Source of the DNA: Streptomyces sp. CB03234
Lineage (GTDB): Bacteria; Actinomycetota; Actinomycetes; Streptomycetales; Streptomycetaceae
Reading direction: 5' to 3'
Assembly (NCBI RefSeq): GCF_001905885.1
Contig: NZ_LIYH01000001.1
Coordinates: 1,180,169-1,244,168 of the forward strand
DNA: 64,000 bases
Under the pieces are notes generated by a model. That model did not search any database. It was given only the letters and a program-made list of their open reading frames with translations, and was not told the DNA's origin. Shown here in pieces: positions 53,843 to 63,271 of the stretch. Positions within the stretch are counted from its first letter, which is position 1, and every line of letters begins with the position of its first letter. Both the position numbers and the translations under genes were made by a program.

Positions 53843-56551
53843 GTGGCTGAGACAGCATCGAAGAAGACCGACGACAACCGTCCGCGCCTGCTCCTCATGG
53901 ACGGGCACTCCCTGGCGTACCGGGCGTTCTTCGCGCTGCCCGCGGAGAACTTCACCACCGCGAGCGGCCAGACGACCAACGCCATCTACGGCTTCGCGTC
54001 GATGCTGGCGAACACGCTGCGCGACGAGTCGCCCACGCATTTCGCCGTGGCGTTCGACGTGTCCCGCAAGACCTGGCGATCCGAGGACTTCCCCGAGTAC
54101 AAGGCGAACCGGTCCAAGACGCCCGACGAGTTCAAGGGTCAGGTGGAGCTGATCGGCGAGCTGCTGGACACCATGAACGCGGAGCGGTTCGCGGTGGACG
54201 GCTTCGAGGCGGACGACATCATCGCCACCCTGGCCACCCAGGCCGAGGCGGCCGGGTTCGAGGTGCTGATCGTCACCGGCGACCGCGACTCCTTCCAGCT
54301 GGTCTCCGACCACATCACCGTGCTGTACCCCACCAAGGGCGTCTCCGAGCTGACCCGGTTCACCCCGGAGAAGGTGCAGGAGAAGTACGGGCTGACCCCG
54401 GCGCAGTACCCCGACTTCGCCGCCCTGCGCGGCGACCCGTCCGACAACCTGCCGGGCATCCCCGGTGTCGGTGAGAAGACCGCCACGAAGTGGATCAACC
54501 AGTTCGGTTCGTTCGCGGAGCTGGTCGAGCGTGCCGGCGAGGTCAAGGGCAAGGTCGGGCAGGCGCTGCGCGACCACCTGGAGTCCGTCAAGCTCAACCG
54601 TCACCTGACGGAGCTGGTCCGTGACGTGGAGCTGCCCAAGTCCGTCGCGGACCTGGAGCGCCGGCCGTACGACAGGACGGCGCTGAAGGGCTTCCTGGAG
54701 GTCCTGGAGATCCGCAACCCGAGCCTTCGGGAGCGGCTCCTCGCGGTCGACCCGGGCGCGGAGGAGGAAGAGGCCCCGGCCACGGCCGCCGGCGTCGAGC
54801 TGGACGGCGCGGTCCTGGGCGCGGGTGAGCTGGCCTTCTGGCTGGAGCAGCACGGCCGGCAGCCGCTCGGCGTGGCGACCGTCGCCACCTGGGCGCTCGG
54901 CGTGGGCAACGTCAGCGAGGTCGCGCTGGCGGCCGCCGACGGCAAGGCGGCCTGGTTCGACACGACCCAGCTCGACGAGTCCGACGAGCGGGCCTTCGCC
55001 GCCTGGCTCGCCGACCCGGACCGGCCGAAGATCATGCACAGCGCCAAGGAGGCGCTGCGGGTCTTCCCCGAGCACGGCTGGCACATCGAGGGCATCACCA
55101 TGGACACCGCCCTCGCCGCCTACCTGGTCAAGCCGGGCCGCCGGTCCTTCGCGCTGGACGCCCTGTCCGTCGAGTACCTGCACCGCGAGCTGGCCCCCGC
55201 CGCCGCCGACGGGCAGCTCGCCTTCGGCACCGACGAACAGGCCGAGGCCGACGCCCTGATGGCGCAGGCCCGCGCGGTCCTCGACCTGGGCGAGGCGTTC
55301 GGCGAGAAGCTGAAGGAAGTCGGCGCGACCGAGCTGCTGCACGACGTGGAACTGCCCACCTCCCTGGTGCTCGCCCGGATGGAGCGGTACGGCATCTCCG
55401 CCGACCGCGCCCATCTGGAGGCGATGGAGCAGCAGTTCGCGGGCGCCGTGCAGCAGGCCGTGAAGGAGGCGCACGCCTCCGTGGGGCACGAGTTCAACCT
55501 CGGCTCGCCCAAGCAGCTCCAGGAGGTCCTCTTCGGGGAGCTGAACCTCCCCAAGACGAAGAAGACCAAGACCGGTTACACCACGGACGCGGACGCGCTG
55601 GCGTGGCTGGCGGCCCAGACCGAGCACGAGCTGCCGGTCATCATGCTGCGCCACCGCGAGCAGGCGCGGCTGCGCTCCACGGTCGAGGGTCTGATCAAGA
55701 CGATCGCCGCCGACGGCCGTATCCACACCACCTTCAGCCAGACGGTCGCGGCGACGGGCCGTCTGTCGTCGACGGACCCGAACCTCCAGAACGTGCCGGT
55801 CCGCACCGACGAGGGCCGCGCCATCCGTCATGGCTTCGTCGTCGGCGAGGGCTTCGAGTCCCTGATGACGGCCGACTACAGCCAGATCGAGCTGCGGGTC
55901 ATGGCCCACCTCTCGGAGGACGAGGGCCTGATCGAGGCGTTCACCTCCGGCGAGGACCTGCACACCACCGTCGCCTCCCAGGTGTTCTCGGTGGAGCGGT
56001 CCGCCGTCGACGCCGAGATGCGCCGCAAGATCAAGGCCATGTCGTACGGCCTGGCGTACGGGCTGTCCGCCTTCGGCCTCTCGCAGCAGCTGAACATCGA
56101 GGCCGGCGAGGCCCGTGCCCTGATGGACACGTACTTCGAGCGGTTCGGCGGGGTGCGGGAGTACCTGCGCCGCGTCGTCGACGAGGCCCGCGCGACGGGG
56201 TACACGGAGACCATGCTCGGCCGGCGCCGGTACCTGCCGGACCTCAACAGCGACAACCGCCAGCGCCGCGAGGCGGCGGAGCGGATGGCGCTCAACGCCC
56301 CGATCCAGGGCACGGCCGCCGACATCGTGAAGGTCGCGATGCTCAATGTGGACCGGGCGCTGCGGGAGGCGGACCTGAACACCCGGTTGCTGCTCCAGGT
56401 CCACGACGAAATCGTCCTGGAGGTCGCCCCGGGCGAGCGCGACCGGGTCGAGGAGCTCGTCCGCCACGAAATGTCCACGGCGGTCGACCTCCGCGCCCCC
56501 CTGGACGTGTCGGTGGGCGTGGGCCCGGACTGGGACTCCGCGGCCCACTGA
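53843..56551 (+). CDS. polA: DNA polymerase I
   Basis: A 902-residue DNA polymerase I. Residues ~15-300 are the 5'-3' exonuclease (LLLMDGHSLAYRAFFALP, VDGFEADDIIATLA, LPGIPGVGEKTA). The middle ~310-500 is 3'-5' exonuclease-like, but the usual catalytic DxE and later Asp positions are not evident (YRPDRPK-type region altered), as in other actinobacterial PolI. The polymerase domain has motif A DYSQIELRVMAHLSEDEG, motif B RRKIKAMSYGLAYGLSAFGL and motif C QVHDEIVLEV. Starts at GTG 53843; CAGGAT (53830-53835) may be a -10 giving a leaderless mRNA. Roles: Okazaki-fragment maturation and repair. Confidence 0.95.
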   Translation: MAETASKKTDDNRPRLLLMDGHSLAYRAFFALPAENFTTASGQTTNAIYGFASMLANTLRDESPTHFAVAFDVSRKTWRSEDFPEYKANRSKTPDEFKGQVELIGELLDTMNAERFAVDGFEADDIIATLATQAEAAGFEVLIVTGDRDSFQLVSDHITVLYPTKGVSELTRFTPEKVQEKYGLTPAQYPDFAALRGDPSDNLPGIPGVGEKTATKWINQFGSFAELVERAGEVKGKVGQALRDHLESVKLNRHLTELVRDVELPKSVADLERRPYDRTALKGFLEVLEIRNPSLRERLLAVDPGAEEEEAPATAAGVELDGAVLGAGELAFWLEQHGRQPLGVATVATWALGVGNVSEVALAAADGKAAWFDTTQLDESDERAFAAWLADPDRPKIMHSAKEALRVFPEHGWHIEGITMDTALAAYLVKPGRRSFALDALSVEYLHRELAPAAADGQLAFGTDEQAEADALMAQARAVLDLGEAFGEKLKEVGATELLHDVELPTSLVLARMERYGISADRAHLEAMEQQFAGAVQQAVKEAHASVGHEFNLGSPKQLQEVLFGELNLPKTKKTKTGYTTDADALAWLAAQTEHELPVIMLRHREQARLRSTVEGLIKTIAADGRIHTTFSQTVAATGRLSSTDPNLQNVPVRTDEGRAIRHGFVVGEGFESLMTADYSQIELRVMAHLSEDEGLIEAFTSGEDLHTTVASQVFSVERSAVDAEMRRKIKAMSYGLAYGLSAFGLSQQLNIEAGEARALMDTYFERFGGVREYLRRVVDEARATGYTETMLGRRRYLPDLNSDNRQRREAAERMALNAPIQGTAADIVKVAMLNVDRALREADLNTRLLLQVHDEIVLEVAPGERDRVEELVRHEMSTAVDLRAPLDVSVGVGPDWDSAAH

Positions 56552-56581
56552 CCTGCCGGGGCGGCGGCCTCACCCCGGGAC

Positions 56582-56603
56582 GGCGGCCCCACCCGGGGCC
56601 GCC
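56582..56603. terminator. hairpin after polA
   Basis: GGCGGCCCC (56582-56590), loop ACCC, GGGGCCGCC (56595-56603). It lies 30 bp after the polA stop and can also act on the convergent DUF4184 gene. Confidence 0.75.
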
Positions 56604-56687
56604 ATCGCGCCTGGCCGGGCGCGCCCGGTTCGGGCCCCCGCCCGGCGCCGGGCGCGGCCGCGGGGCGAAGCTGCCGCGCCGGGAGTG

Positions 56688-56705
56688 CGGGGGCGTCAGC
56701 CCCCG
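56688..56705. terminator. second hairpin in the polA / DUF4184 gap
   Basis: CGGGGGC (56688-56694), loop GTCA, GCCCCCG (56699-56705). It is 53 bp downstream of the minus-strand gene ending at 56759, so it most likely terminates that transcript. Confidence 0.65.
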
Positions 56706-56758
56706 TACAACAACCTTTCCCGTCAGGGCGTAGGGGTGGGGGACATGCCATCGCCCAC

Positions 56759-57583
56759 CTACCCCGCCGGGCGGCGGCCCGCCGCGCGCAGCCGCATCCC
56801 CGCCCCGTACAGCAGCAGCCCCGCCGCCAGTCCTGCCCCCGCCCCGAAGCACGCCGTGGGGACGATGTCCAGCGGTGTGTCGATCCGGCCCCAGTACGCG
56901 TACCACCGCACGCACCGGTGCACGATCCCCGCCGCCACGCACGCCCCGAGCAGCCCCGCCGCCAGCCACCGCCCGCGCCGGTCCAGCACCGGCACCGACG
57001 CCGGAGGCTCGCCCGCCGCCTCCGGCGGCACCCGCCGCAGTGCGCCGCCCACGAACCACACCAGCACCACCAGCGCCACGGCGGAGCCGCCGTACTGCGC
57101 GTACATGTACATGGGGAAGCCGGCCACGACTTCCCCCAGCGCCGGCAGCACCCTCGTACCCCACCGGTCCGCGTGCGTGAACAGGTCCCACACCACATGC
57201 GTGGCCGCCCCGATGGCAGCCGAGGCGTAGAACCGGAACGCCAGCACCGCCGGATGCCGCCCACGCCAGGACTGCCCCCGCAGCAGCGTGTGCACCCGCC
57301 CCTGCCACCCGGCCGGCACCAGCGCGAGCAGGGGCTCACGCACCATCAGCCACACCGCCACCAGGGCGGCGGTGATCAGCACATCGACGGTCAGGATTCC
57401 CACCAGGCTGTGCGTGACGTCCCCGAAGAGCATGGCCCCCGGGATCGCGGTGTCCGCGAAGTACGTCATATCGGGCGAGAACGACCCCATGACGAGCGCC
57501 GACGCGACGAGAGGCCCCCGTCCAGTGCCGGACCTCCGTATCCCCGGCAGGACCGCCGCGGCATGGCTGAGCGTGAATGGCAT
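56759..57583 (-). CDS. DUF4184 membrane protein
   Basis: A 274-residue integral membrane protein of the DUF4184 family, with about five or six hydrophobic helices. MPFTLSHAAAVLPGIRR at the start and GDVTHSLVGILTVDVLITAA carry the conserved His/Asp residues, and SAAIGAATHVVWDLFTH the third His motif; these suggest a metal-dependent membrane hydrolase but no activity is established. The ATG at 57583 lies directly at the conserved N-terminus; a frame extending to 57667 is not supported. The region upstream to 57788 is a divergent promoter shared with the transglycosylase gene. Confidence 0.85.
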   Translation of the reverse strand: MPFTLSHAAAVLPGIRRSGTGRGPLVASALVMGSFSPDMTYFADTAIPGAMLFGDVTHSLVGILTVDVLITAALVAVWLMVREPLLALVPAGWQGRVHTLLRGQSWRGRHPAVLAFRFYASAAIGAATHVVWDLFTHADRWGTRVLPALGEVVAGFPMYMYAQYGGSAVALVVLVWFVGGALRRVPPEAAGEPPASVPVLDRRGRWLAAGLLGACVAAGIVHRCVRWYAYWGRIDTPLDIVPTACFGAGAGLAAGLLLYGAGMRLRAAGRRPAG

Positions 57584-57788
57584 GGCTGTCGTGCCCCCGA
57601 ATGCGAACCTCTGGTCAATGCCGCCCAGTATGCGCGACGTTCGCACACCGGATTCCGGGCAGCCCACAGGTGACGAAAGCGTGAAAACCGGTCAACTGGC
57701 GGTGCCCGGGACGCCGAGTTGACGTAGGGTCGCCTGAGTCATCGCGCTGGGGAGCGTGAAGGGCCGTCAATGGGGAGGGACCAGACGT

Positions 57789-59483
57789 ATGGCAGCGCAC
57801 ATCGGCCGTCGGCTGCGCAAGGGGGCCACCAGTACAGCGGTGGCCGCGGCGGCGGTGGCGGCGCTCTCCGCCTCGCAGGCGCCGGGCGTGACACCGTCCG
57901 CCGATGGTGGCGCCGACCAGCAGCTGTCCGACGCGACACCGCCCTCGCCCGGGGGTTCGGCGACCGGCGACTCCCCGTACTACACGGACCTGCCGCCGCT
58001 CAACACCCCCACCAAGCCCGGCGCTCCCACCGCACCCCCTGTCACGGGCCCCGCGGAGGCGGGCATACCGGCGACCGTGCTCGCCGCCTACAAGCAGGCC
58101 GAGCAGCACCTGAAGACCAATGACCCCGGCTGCAACCTCCCCTGGCAGCTCCTCGCGGCCATCGGCAAGGTCGAGTCCGGCCAGGCGCGCGGCGGCCGCG
58201 TCAGCGCCGACGGCACCACCCTCACGCCGATCCTCGGCCCCGTCCTCAACGGTGTCGGATTCGCCAACATCTCCGACACCGACGACGGCGCGTACGACGG
58301 TGACACGACGCACGACCGCGCGGTCGGCCCGATGCAGTTCATCCCCTCCACATGGGCGAGCTGGGGCCAGGACGCCAACGGCGACGGCCGCAAGGACCCG
58401 AACAACATCTACGACGCCGCACAGGCGGCCGGCATGTACCTGTGCGCGAACAACCGCGACCTCGCGGTCAAGGCGGACCTGGACAAGGCGATCCTCAGCT
58501 ACAACCGCTCGACGGAGTACCTTCGTACGGTTCTGTCCTGGTTCGAGTACTACAAGAACAACAGCCACCAGGTGCCGGACGGCACGGGCGTCCTGCCGGT
58601 CGACCGCAGCGACAACGGCGTCACTCCGACGCCCACGCCCACACCTACGCCCACCCCCACGCCGACGCCCACTCCGACACCGACCCCGACCCCCCCGTCG
58701 GTCACGCCCACGCCCACGCCGCCGCCGACGAGTCCCACGCCCACTCCCGCACCGCCCACGACCACACCGCCCACGACCACGCCCACCCCCACGCCCAAGC
58801 CGACGCCCACCGTCACGCGTATCAAGGACGCCGGCACCGGGCCGCTCACCGCGACGGCCGGCACCCGGTTCGCGGAGCGTCCCGCCGTCACGGCGCTGGA
58901 CGGGTCGGGCAAGCCGGTGGCCAGGGTCGGCGTGAGGTTCGCGCTCGTCGGTGAGACCGACTCGCGCTTCCCGGACGGTGCCACGAGCGTCACCGTCCTC
59001 ACGGGCGCCGACGGCACCGCCACCGCCCCCGTGCTCCAGGCGGGCGAGCGGACCGGGGAGTTCACCGTCCGGGCCACCGTGGTGGGCCGCACCGTCGCGC
59101 CGGTCGACTACACCGCGACCGTCACCGCCCGGCAGGCCGACGCCCTGACCAGGACGGACGACAAGGCGCTCACGGCCGCGCCCGAGGGCGAGTTCGCCGG
59201 CCAGGTCCAGGTGAAGGCCACGTACAAGGGCGCCGCCGCCTCCGGTGTCGCGCTGACCGCCACCATGATCGAGGCGGCGGACGACGCGACCGCCAACGAC
59301 AAGGGCCCCTACTTCAAGGACGAGCAGGGCAACCCGGTCCGCACCCTCGATGGCCTGAAGACCGACGCCAACGGCCTGCTCACGCTGCCGAGGATGTTCG
59401 CGGACGGCCAGACCGGCACGTTCCTGCTCCGCCTCACCACCACCGGCGGCGCGACCCTGACCATCGAGCTCACGGTCGCCTGA
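57789..59483 (+). CDS. secreted lytic transglycosylase with (TP)n linker and Ig-like domains
   Basis: A 564-residue secreted protein. Residues 1-40 are a signal-like leader (Sec type, Ala-rich). Residues ~90-270 are a transglycosylase domain: LPWQLLAAIGKVESGQARGG with catalytic Glu, RAVGPMQFIPSTWASWGQDA and DAAQAAGMYLCANNRD, as in MltB/SLT_2-like enzymes. Residues ~278-340 are a Thr-Pro repeat linker. The C-terminal ~210 residues form two Ig-like (Big_1-type) domains (GSGKPVARVGVRFALVGE; KGAAASGVALTATMIEA). It probably cleaves peptidoglycan while being held on the wall by the linker and Ig domains. The ATG at 57789 has GGAGGGA 8-14 nt upstream; an upstream GTG at 57756 is less likely. Confidence 0.9.
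   Translation: MAAHIGRRLRKGATSTAVAAAAVAALSASQAPGVTPSADGGADQQLSDATPPSPGGSATGDSPYYTDLPPLNTPTKPGAPTAPPVTGPAEAGIPATVLAAYKQAEQHLKTNDPGCNLPWQLLAAIGKVESGQARGGRVSADGTTLTPILGPVLNGVGFANISDTDDGAYDGDTTHDRAVGPMQFIPSTWASWGQDANGDGRKDPNNIYDAAQAAGMYLCANNRDLAVKADLDKAILSYNRSTEYLRTVLSWFEYYKNNSHQVPDGTGVLPVDRSDNGVTPTPTPTPTPTPTPTPTPTPTPTPPSVTPTPTPPPTSPTPTPAPPTTTPPTTTPTPTPKPTPTVTRIKDAGTGPLTATAGTRFAERPAVTALDGSGKPVARVGVRFALVGETDSRFPDGATSVTVLTGADGTATAPVLQAGERTGEFTVRATVVGRTVAPVDYTATVTARQADALTRTDDKALTAAPEGEFAGQVQVKATYKGAAASGVALTATMIEAADDATANDKGPYFKDEQGNPVRTLDGLKTDANGLLTLPRMFADGQTGTFLLRLTTTGGATLTIELTVA
58621..58806 (+). repeat. Thr-Pro coding repeat (linker)
   Basis: Hexanucleotide-type repeats of ACGCCC/ACTCCG/ACACCG encode TP dipeptides, about 30 copies with short interruptions (PPPTSP, PPTTTPP). 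Such linkers are extended and variable in length through slippage. Confidence 0.85.
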
Positions 59484-59504
59484 CGGCCCACCGCACACCA
59501 CACG

Positions 59505-59533
59505 CACCGCCCCACCCGCCCGGTGGGGCGGTG
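59505..59533 (+). terminator. hairpin terminator after transglycosylase gene
   Basis: CACCGCCCCACC (59505-59516) pairs with GGTGGGGCGGTG (59522-59533), a 12-bp perfect stem with a 5-nt loop, followed by TCATATG. It lies 22 bp after the stop. Confidence 0.85.
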
Positions 59534-59623
59534 TCATATGTGCGGCGTTACGTGTTCCCCTCTCGCGGTGCGATTGCTACGGTGCCTGCCATCTGACGGA
59601 GCATCAGATAGGGAGGCCGATCC

Positions 59624-59764
59624 ATGCGCGCCCTTGTAGCCGCCTCCATAGGCCTGGCTCCAGTCCTGCTCCTGGTCCTGCTTCTGGCCGTGACCGATCC
59701 GGCACCCGAGGGCGAGACCTCGCCCAAACCGCTCCTGACAACGGTTCCCGGACCCAAGAAGTAG
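59624..59764 (+). CDS. 46-residue single-pass membrane protein (possible SPW_0924 family)
   Basis: A short frame of 46 residues with GGGAGG 7 nt before its ATG. The N-terminal 24 residues form a transmembrane helix or uncleaved signal (AASIGLAPVLLLVLLLAVTD), followed by a polar Pro/Thr/Lys tail ending PGPKK. It lies 14 bp before the DUF3068 gene on the same strand, so the two are an operon. I recall a small family called SPW_0924 in Streptomyces at this spot; this is from memory. Function unknown; its size and position suggest a partner of the DUF3068 protein. Confidence 0.7.
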   Translation: MRALVAASIGLAPVLLLVLLLAVTDPAPEGETSPKPLLTTVPGPKK

Positions 59765-59778
59765 GAGGGGCAGCCACC

Positions 59779-60870
59779 ATGCGCCGAAGAGCCGGCCTCG
59801 TCCTCCTCTCCTTCGCCGTGTTCTTCGCCGCCATGGCCCCCACACTGCGCTGGTACGCCTTCCCCCGGCTGGCGAAGATCCCCGCCGGCCAGTACCAGGA
59901 GATGGTGCTGGAGGCGAAACCGGCCACCCTCCTGAAGTACGACACGATGAGGGCCGAACAGGTCGACAAGGTCACCATCGTCCAGACCCTCAAGGGCAAC
60001 GTCGAGGAGTCCCGGAGGATCGAACGCGACGCCGGCCGCGACGTCGTCGTATGGGACGCGCTCTCCCACGTGGCCGGCCCCGACGGCGCCATGGTGTCCC
60101 AGATCCCCGAGCGCTACATCTTCGACGCCCACACCCAGGCACCCGTCCACGCCACCGGCGAGATGGTCGACGGGGACCCGGTGCGGCGCGAGGGCATCGA
60201 GTTCAAGTGGCCCTTCCTCACCGAGAAACGGGACTACGAGTACTTCGACGCCCAGACCCGTACCTCCGCGCCCATCCACTACAAGGGCACGCGTACGGTC
60301 CGCGGCCTGGAGGTCTACTACTTCGAGCAGACCATCCCGTGGACCAAGGTGCCGTACCCGAAGAAGATGCCCCTGCCGGGCGTCGACGCGACGAAACTGG
60401 AACAGCAGACCGGCACCACCCGCTGGTACACCACCAAGCGCATGTTCTGGGTCGAGCCCGTCACCGGCGCCCCCGTCAACGGTGAGGAGATCCACCGCGA
60501 GGAGCTGCGCGGCGGCACCCTCCTCGGCGGCCGCGACAAGGTCACCGCGTTCGCCGGGCACGTCAAGATGCGCGAGGACTACCTCGAGCACACCGTCGAC
60601 CTGGTGCGCTCCCAGCGCCGCCTGGTCCTGCTGATGACGTCGTACCTGCCGTGGAGCTTCCTGGTCCTCGGTACGGGACTGGCGGCGCTGTCCCTGTGGC
60701 TGGAGGCACGCGCACGGCGCCGCCCGGACCTCAGCGGCGCGCGTTCGTCCGGCGGGTCGGCTCCGCCACCGCCGGGTCCTCCGGCCACGGATGCTTCGGG
60801 TACCGCCCGCGCAGCTCCGCGCGGACGGAGCGGTATCCGTCGCGCCAGAAGGACGCCAGGTCCGCCGTGA
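59779..60870 (+). CDS. DUF3068 (PorA-family-like) membrane protein
   Basis: A 363-residue protein with a helix at each end: an N-terminal one (GLVLLSFAVFFAAMAPTLRW) and a C-terminal one (LLMTSYLPWSFLVLGTGLAA). The ~260 residues between are an extracellular beta-rich DUF3068 domain (DALSHVAGPDGAMVSQIPER, GLEVYYFEQTIPWTKVPYPK). In mycolata this fold is linked to porin-like proteins; in Streptomyces its role is unknown. GGAGGGG lies 9-15 nt before the ATG. The last ~45 residues (from about 60731) are Pro/Arg/Ser rich and lie antisense to the 3' end of hrpB, so a stop codon was probably lost there. Confidence 0.87.
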   Translation: MRRRAGLVLLSFAVFFAAMAPTLRWYAFPRLAKIPAGQYQEMVLEAKPATLLKYDTMRAEQVDKVTIVQTLKGNVEESRRIERDAGRDVVVWDALSHVAGPDGAMVSQIPERYIFDAHTQAPVHATGEMVDGDPVRREGIEFKWPFLTEKRDYEYFDAQTRTSAPIHYKGTRTVRGLEVYYFEQTIPWTKVPYPKKMPLPGVDATKLEQQTGTTRWYTTKRMFWVEPVTGAPVNGEEIHREELRGGTLLGGRDKVTAFAGHVKMREDYLEHTVDLVRSQRRLVLLMTSYLPWSFLVLGTGLAALSLWLEARARRRPDLSGARSSGGSAPPPPGPPATDASGTARAAPRGRSGIRRARRTPGPP

Positions 60871-63271
60871 CGGCGGCGGGCCGGCCGGCGGGCGACAGCA
60901 GGTGCACCAGGACCGGAACCCCCGCTATGGAGGGCGTTTCCGTCAGGCCGAACATCTCCTGCAGCTTCACCGCCAGCACGGGCTGCTCGCCCTCGTACTC
61001 GACCCGGATCCGCGACCCGCTCGGCACCTCGATCCGCTCCGGCGCCAGCTCCTCCAGCCGGGCGGCGTCGCCGGTCGCCCAGGGCAGCAGCCGCTGAAGC
61101 GCCTGCCCCGCGTCGATCCTGCCCAGGTCCGCGCGGCGCCGGGCGCGTGACAGCTCCGGCTCCAGCCACTCCTCCGTACGGTCCAGCAGCGCGGCGTCCG
61201 AGACGTCGGGCCACGGCGCGCCCAGCACCCGGTGCAGGAACGCCAGCCGCCGCCGCAGCCCGCCCGACTCCCGCGACCAGCGCAGCAGCCCCAGGCCCTC
61301 GCGCCGCAGCCCGTCCACAAGCGCGTCGCGTACGCGTGCGGGGTCCGGGTCCCGCAGCGGCCGTACGGCCGTCTCGACGGCCCCCAGCCGCTCCACCGAC
61401 CGCGCGACCACGTCACCGTCCTCCCAGCGCACCTCCTCGCCCGCCACCAGCAGATGCCGGGCCGCCGCCCGCGCGGTCCCCTCGTCGACCACGGCGGCCA
61501 GCCGCACGCGCGCGGAGGCGGCGTGCGACGGCCGGTCCGCGACGGCGACGGCGAGCCAGGGCGCCGCCCGCAGCCGGGACCCCGCGCCGAGCTCGGCGCC
61601 GGTCCCCGACGCCATCAGGAAGGCCCCCTCGCCCTTGGCCCGCGCCACCCGCTCGGGAAAGGCAAGAGCGGCGACGAGCCCCGCGACGGCGTCGTCGTTC
61701 CACGCGCTCCCCACAGCGCCGGAGCCCTCCGCCCGCCCGGCGGACTCCCGCGCACCGCCCGCCCGCCCGGCGGGCGCGCCCGACGCCTGCAGGTGCGCCG
61801 CCAGGCGCCGCGCCTCCTGGCGCCACCGCGCCCCGTAGGCGTCGCCGCCCCGTCGCGCCGTGCGCCACGCGGCCGCCAGGTCGTCGCCGTACTCGCGCGG
61901 CGGCTCCTCGCTCAGCAGCGCCACCACCTCGGCGGCGCACCGCGCGCCCACCTCCGGCGCCCCGTCCAGCAGCGCGCGGGCCAGCCGCGGGTGCAGGCCC
62001 AGGCGGGCCATCGTCGCGCCCCGGTCCGTCACCCGGCCCGCCGCGTCCACGGCGCCGATCGCCGCCAGCACCGACCGCGCGGCGGCCATCGCACCCGCGG
62101 GCGGCGCGTCAAGCAGCGCCAGCCCCGCCGCGTCCGGGTCGCCCCAGGCGGCCGCCTGGAGCGCGAACGCGGCCAGGTCGGCCACCTGGATCTCGGGCGC
62201 CGGGAAGCGCGGCAGGCGCCCGTCCTCCGCCTCCGCCCAGCACCGGTACACCACGCCCGGTGCCTCCCGCCCGGCACGCCCCGCACGCTGTCGGGCGGCC
62301 GCCCTGGACGCTCGTACCGTCGTCAGTGACCCGAGGCCCCGCGCGTGGTCCACGCGCGGCTCACGGGCCAGCCCGGAGTCGACCACCACCCGCACCCCCG
62401 GGACCGTCAGCGACGACTCGGCCACCGACGTCGCCAGCACCACCCGGCGCCCCGAAACGGAACCGGCCAGCACCGCGTCCTGAACCGCCGCCGGCGCCCG
62501 CCCGTGCACCTGGAGCACCTCCGCGTCCACGGACGACAGGAGCCCCGCCACGCGCGCGATCTCCCCCACCCCGGGCAGGAAGCACAGCACGTCCCCCGAG
62601 CACTCCGCCAGCGCCCGCCGCACCACCGCCGCGACATGCGCCAGCAGCGCCGGGTCCACCCTCATCCCGTGCGGCGGCCGCACGGACGACGCCGGGGGTG
62701 CCCACACCACCTCCACCGGATGGGCCACCCCCTCCGCCTCCACCACCGGCGCGCCGCCCAGCAGCCGCGCCCAGCCCTCCGCGTCGGTCGTCGCGGAGGC
62801 GGCCACCAGCCGCAGCTCGGGCCGCAGGGCCGCCCGTACGTCCAGCAGGAAGGCCGCGGCGGTGTCCGCGTCCAGGTGCCGCTCATGGCACTCGTCGAGG
62901 ATCACCACGTCCACGCCGGGCAGCTCCTGGTCCCGCTGGAGCCGCTGGAGCAGCACGCCCGTGGTCACCACCTCGACGACCGTCTCGCGCGACACGACCC
63001 GCTCGCCGCGCACCGTGAAGCCCACCCGGCCACCCACCGGCTCGCCCAGCAGCCACGCCATCCGCCGGGCCGCCGCCCTCGCCGCGATCCGCCGCGGCTC
63101 GGCGACCACCACCCGGGCGCCGCGTTCGGCCAGCGCCAAGGGCACCAGCGTCGTCTTGCCGGTCCCGGGCGGCGCGCACAGCACCGCCGCCCCGTGCCCG
63201 TCCAGCGCCCGTTCCAGGGCGGGCAGGGCGGTACGTACGGGAAGGCCCAGGGCCTCGTCCCGGAGCCGCAT
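60731..63271 (-). CDS. hrpB: ATP-dependent helicase HrpB
   Basis: An 846-residue DEAH-type helicase. Walker A CAPPGTGKTTL, EPRRIAA (motif Ia), VILDECHERHLDAD (DECH box), ASATTDAE (motif III), TSVAESSLTVPGV and QRAGRAGREAPGVVYR (motif VI) are all in order. The HrpB C-terminal domain follows, ending in MFGLTETPSIAGVPVLVHLL and ADLASFWRDGYRSVRAELRG, the family hallmark. Length is normal. Its RNA/DNA substrate is not defined. The ATG at 63271 overlaps the stop of the methyltransferase gene (TGATG), so translation is coupled. Its final 140 bp overlap the convergent DUF3068 gene. Confidence 0.92.
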   Translation of the reverse strand: MRLRDEALGLPVRTALPALERALDGHGAAVLCAPPGTGKTTLVPLALAERGARVVVAEPRRIAARAAARRMAWLLGEPVGGRVGFTVRGERVVSRETVVEVVTTGVLLQRLQRDQELPGVDVVILDECHERHLDADTAAAFLLDVRAALRPELRLVAASATTDAEGWARLLGGAPVVEAEGVAHPVEVVWAPPASSVRPPHGMRVDPALLAHVAAVVRRALAECSGDVLCFLPGVGEIARVAGLLSSVDAEVLQVHGRAPAAVQDAVLAGSVSGRRVVLATSVAESSLTVPGVRVVVDSGLAREPRVDHARGLGSLTTVRASRAAARQRAGRAGREAPGVVYRCWAEAEDGRLPRFPAPEIQVADLAAFALQAAAWGDPDAAGLALLDAPPAGAMAAARSVLAAIGAVDAAGRVTDRGATMARLGLHPRLARALLDGAPEVGARCAAEVVALLSEEPPREYGDDLAAAWRTARRGGDAYGARWRQEARRLAAHLQASGAPAGRAGGARESAGRAEGSGAVGSAWNDDAVAGLVAALAFPERVARAKGEGAFLMASGTGAELGAGSRLRAAPWLAVAVADRPSHAASARVRLAAVVDEGTARAAARHLLVAGEEVRWEDGDVVARSVERLGAVETAVRPLRDPDPARVRDALVDGLRREGLGLLRWSRESGGLRRRLAFLHRVLGAPWPDVSDAALLDRTEEWLEPELSRARRRADLGRIDAGQALQRLLPWATGDAARLEELAPERIEVPSGSRIRVEYEGEQPVLAVKLQEMFGLTETPSIAGVPVLVHLLSPAGRPAAVTADLASFWRDGYRSVRAELRGRYPKHPWPEDPAVAEPTRRTNARR

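Noticed and set aside
58621..58806. CRISPR-like or satellite repeat
   Set aside because: It is an in-frame Thr-Pro linker in a secreted protein, with no spacers.
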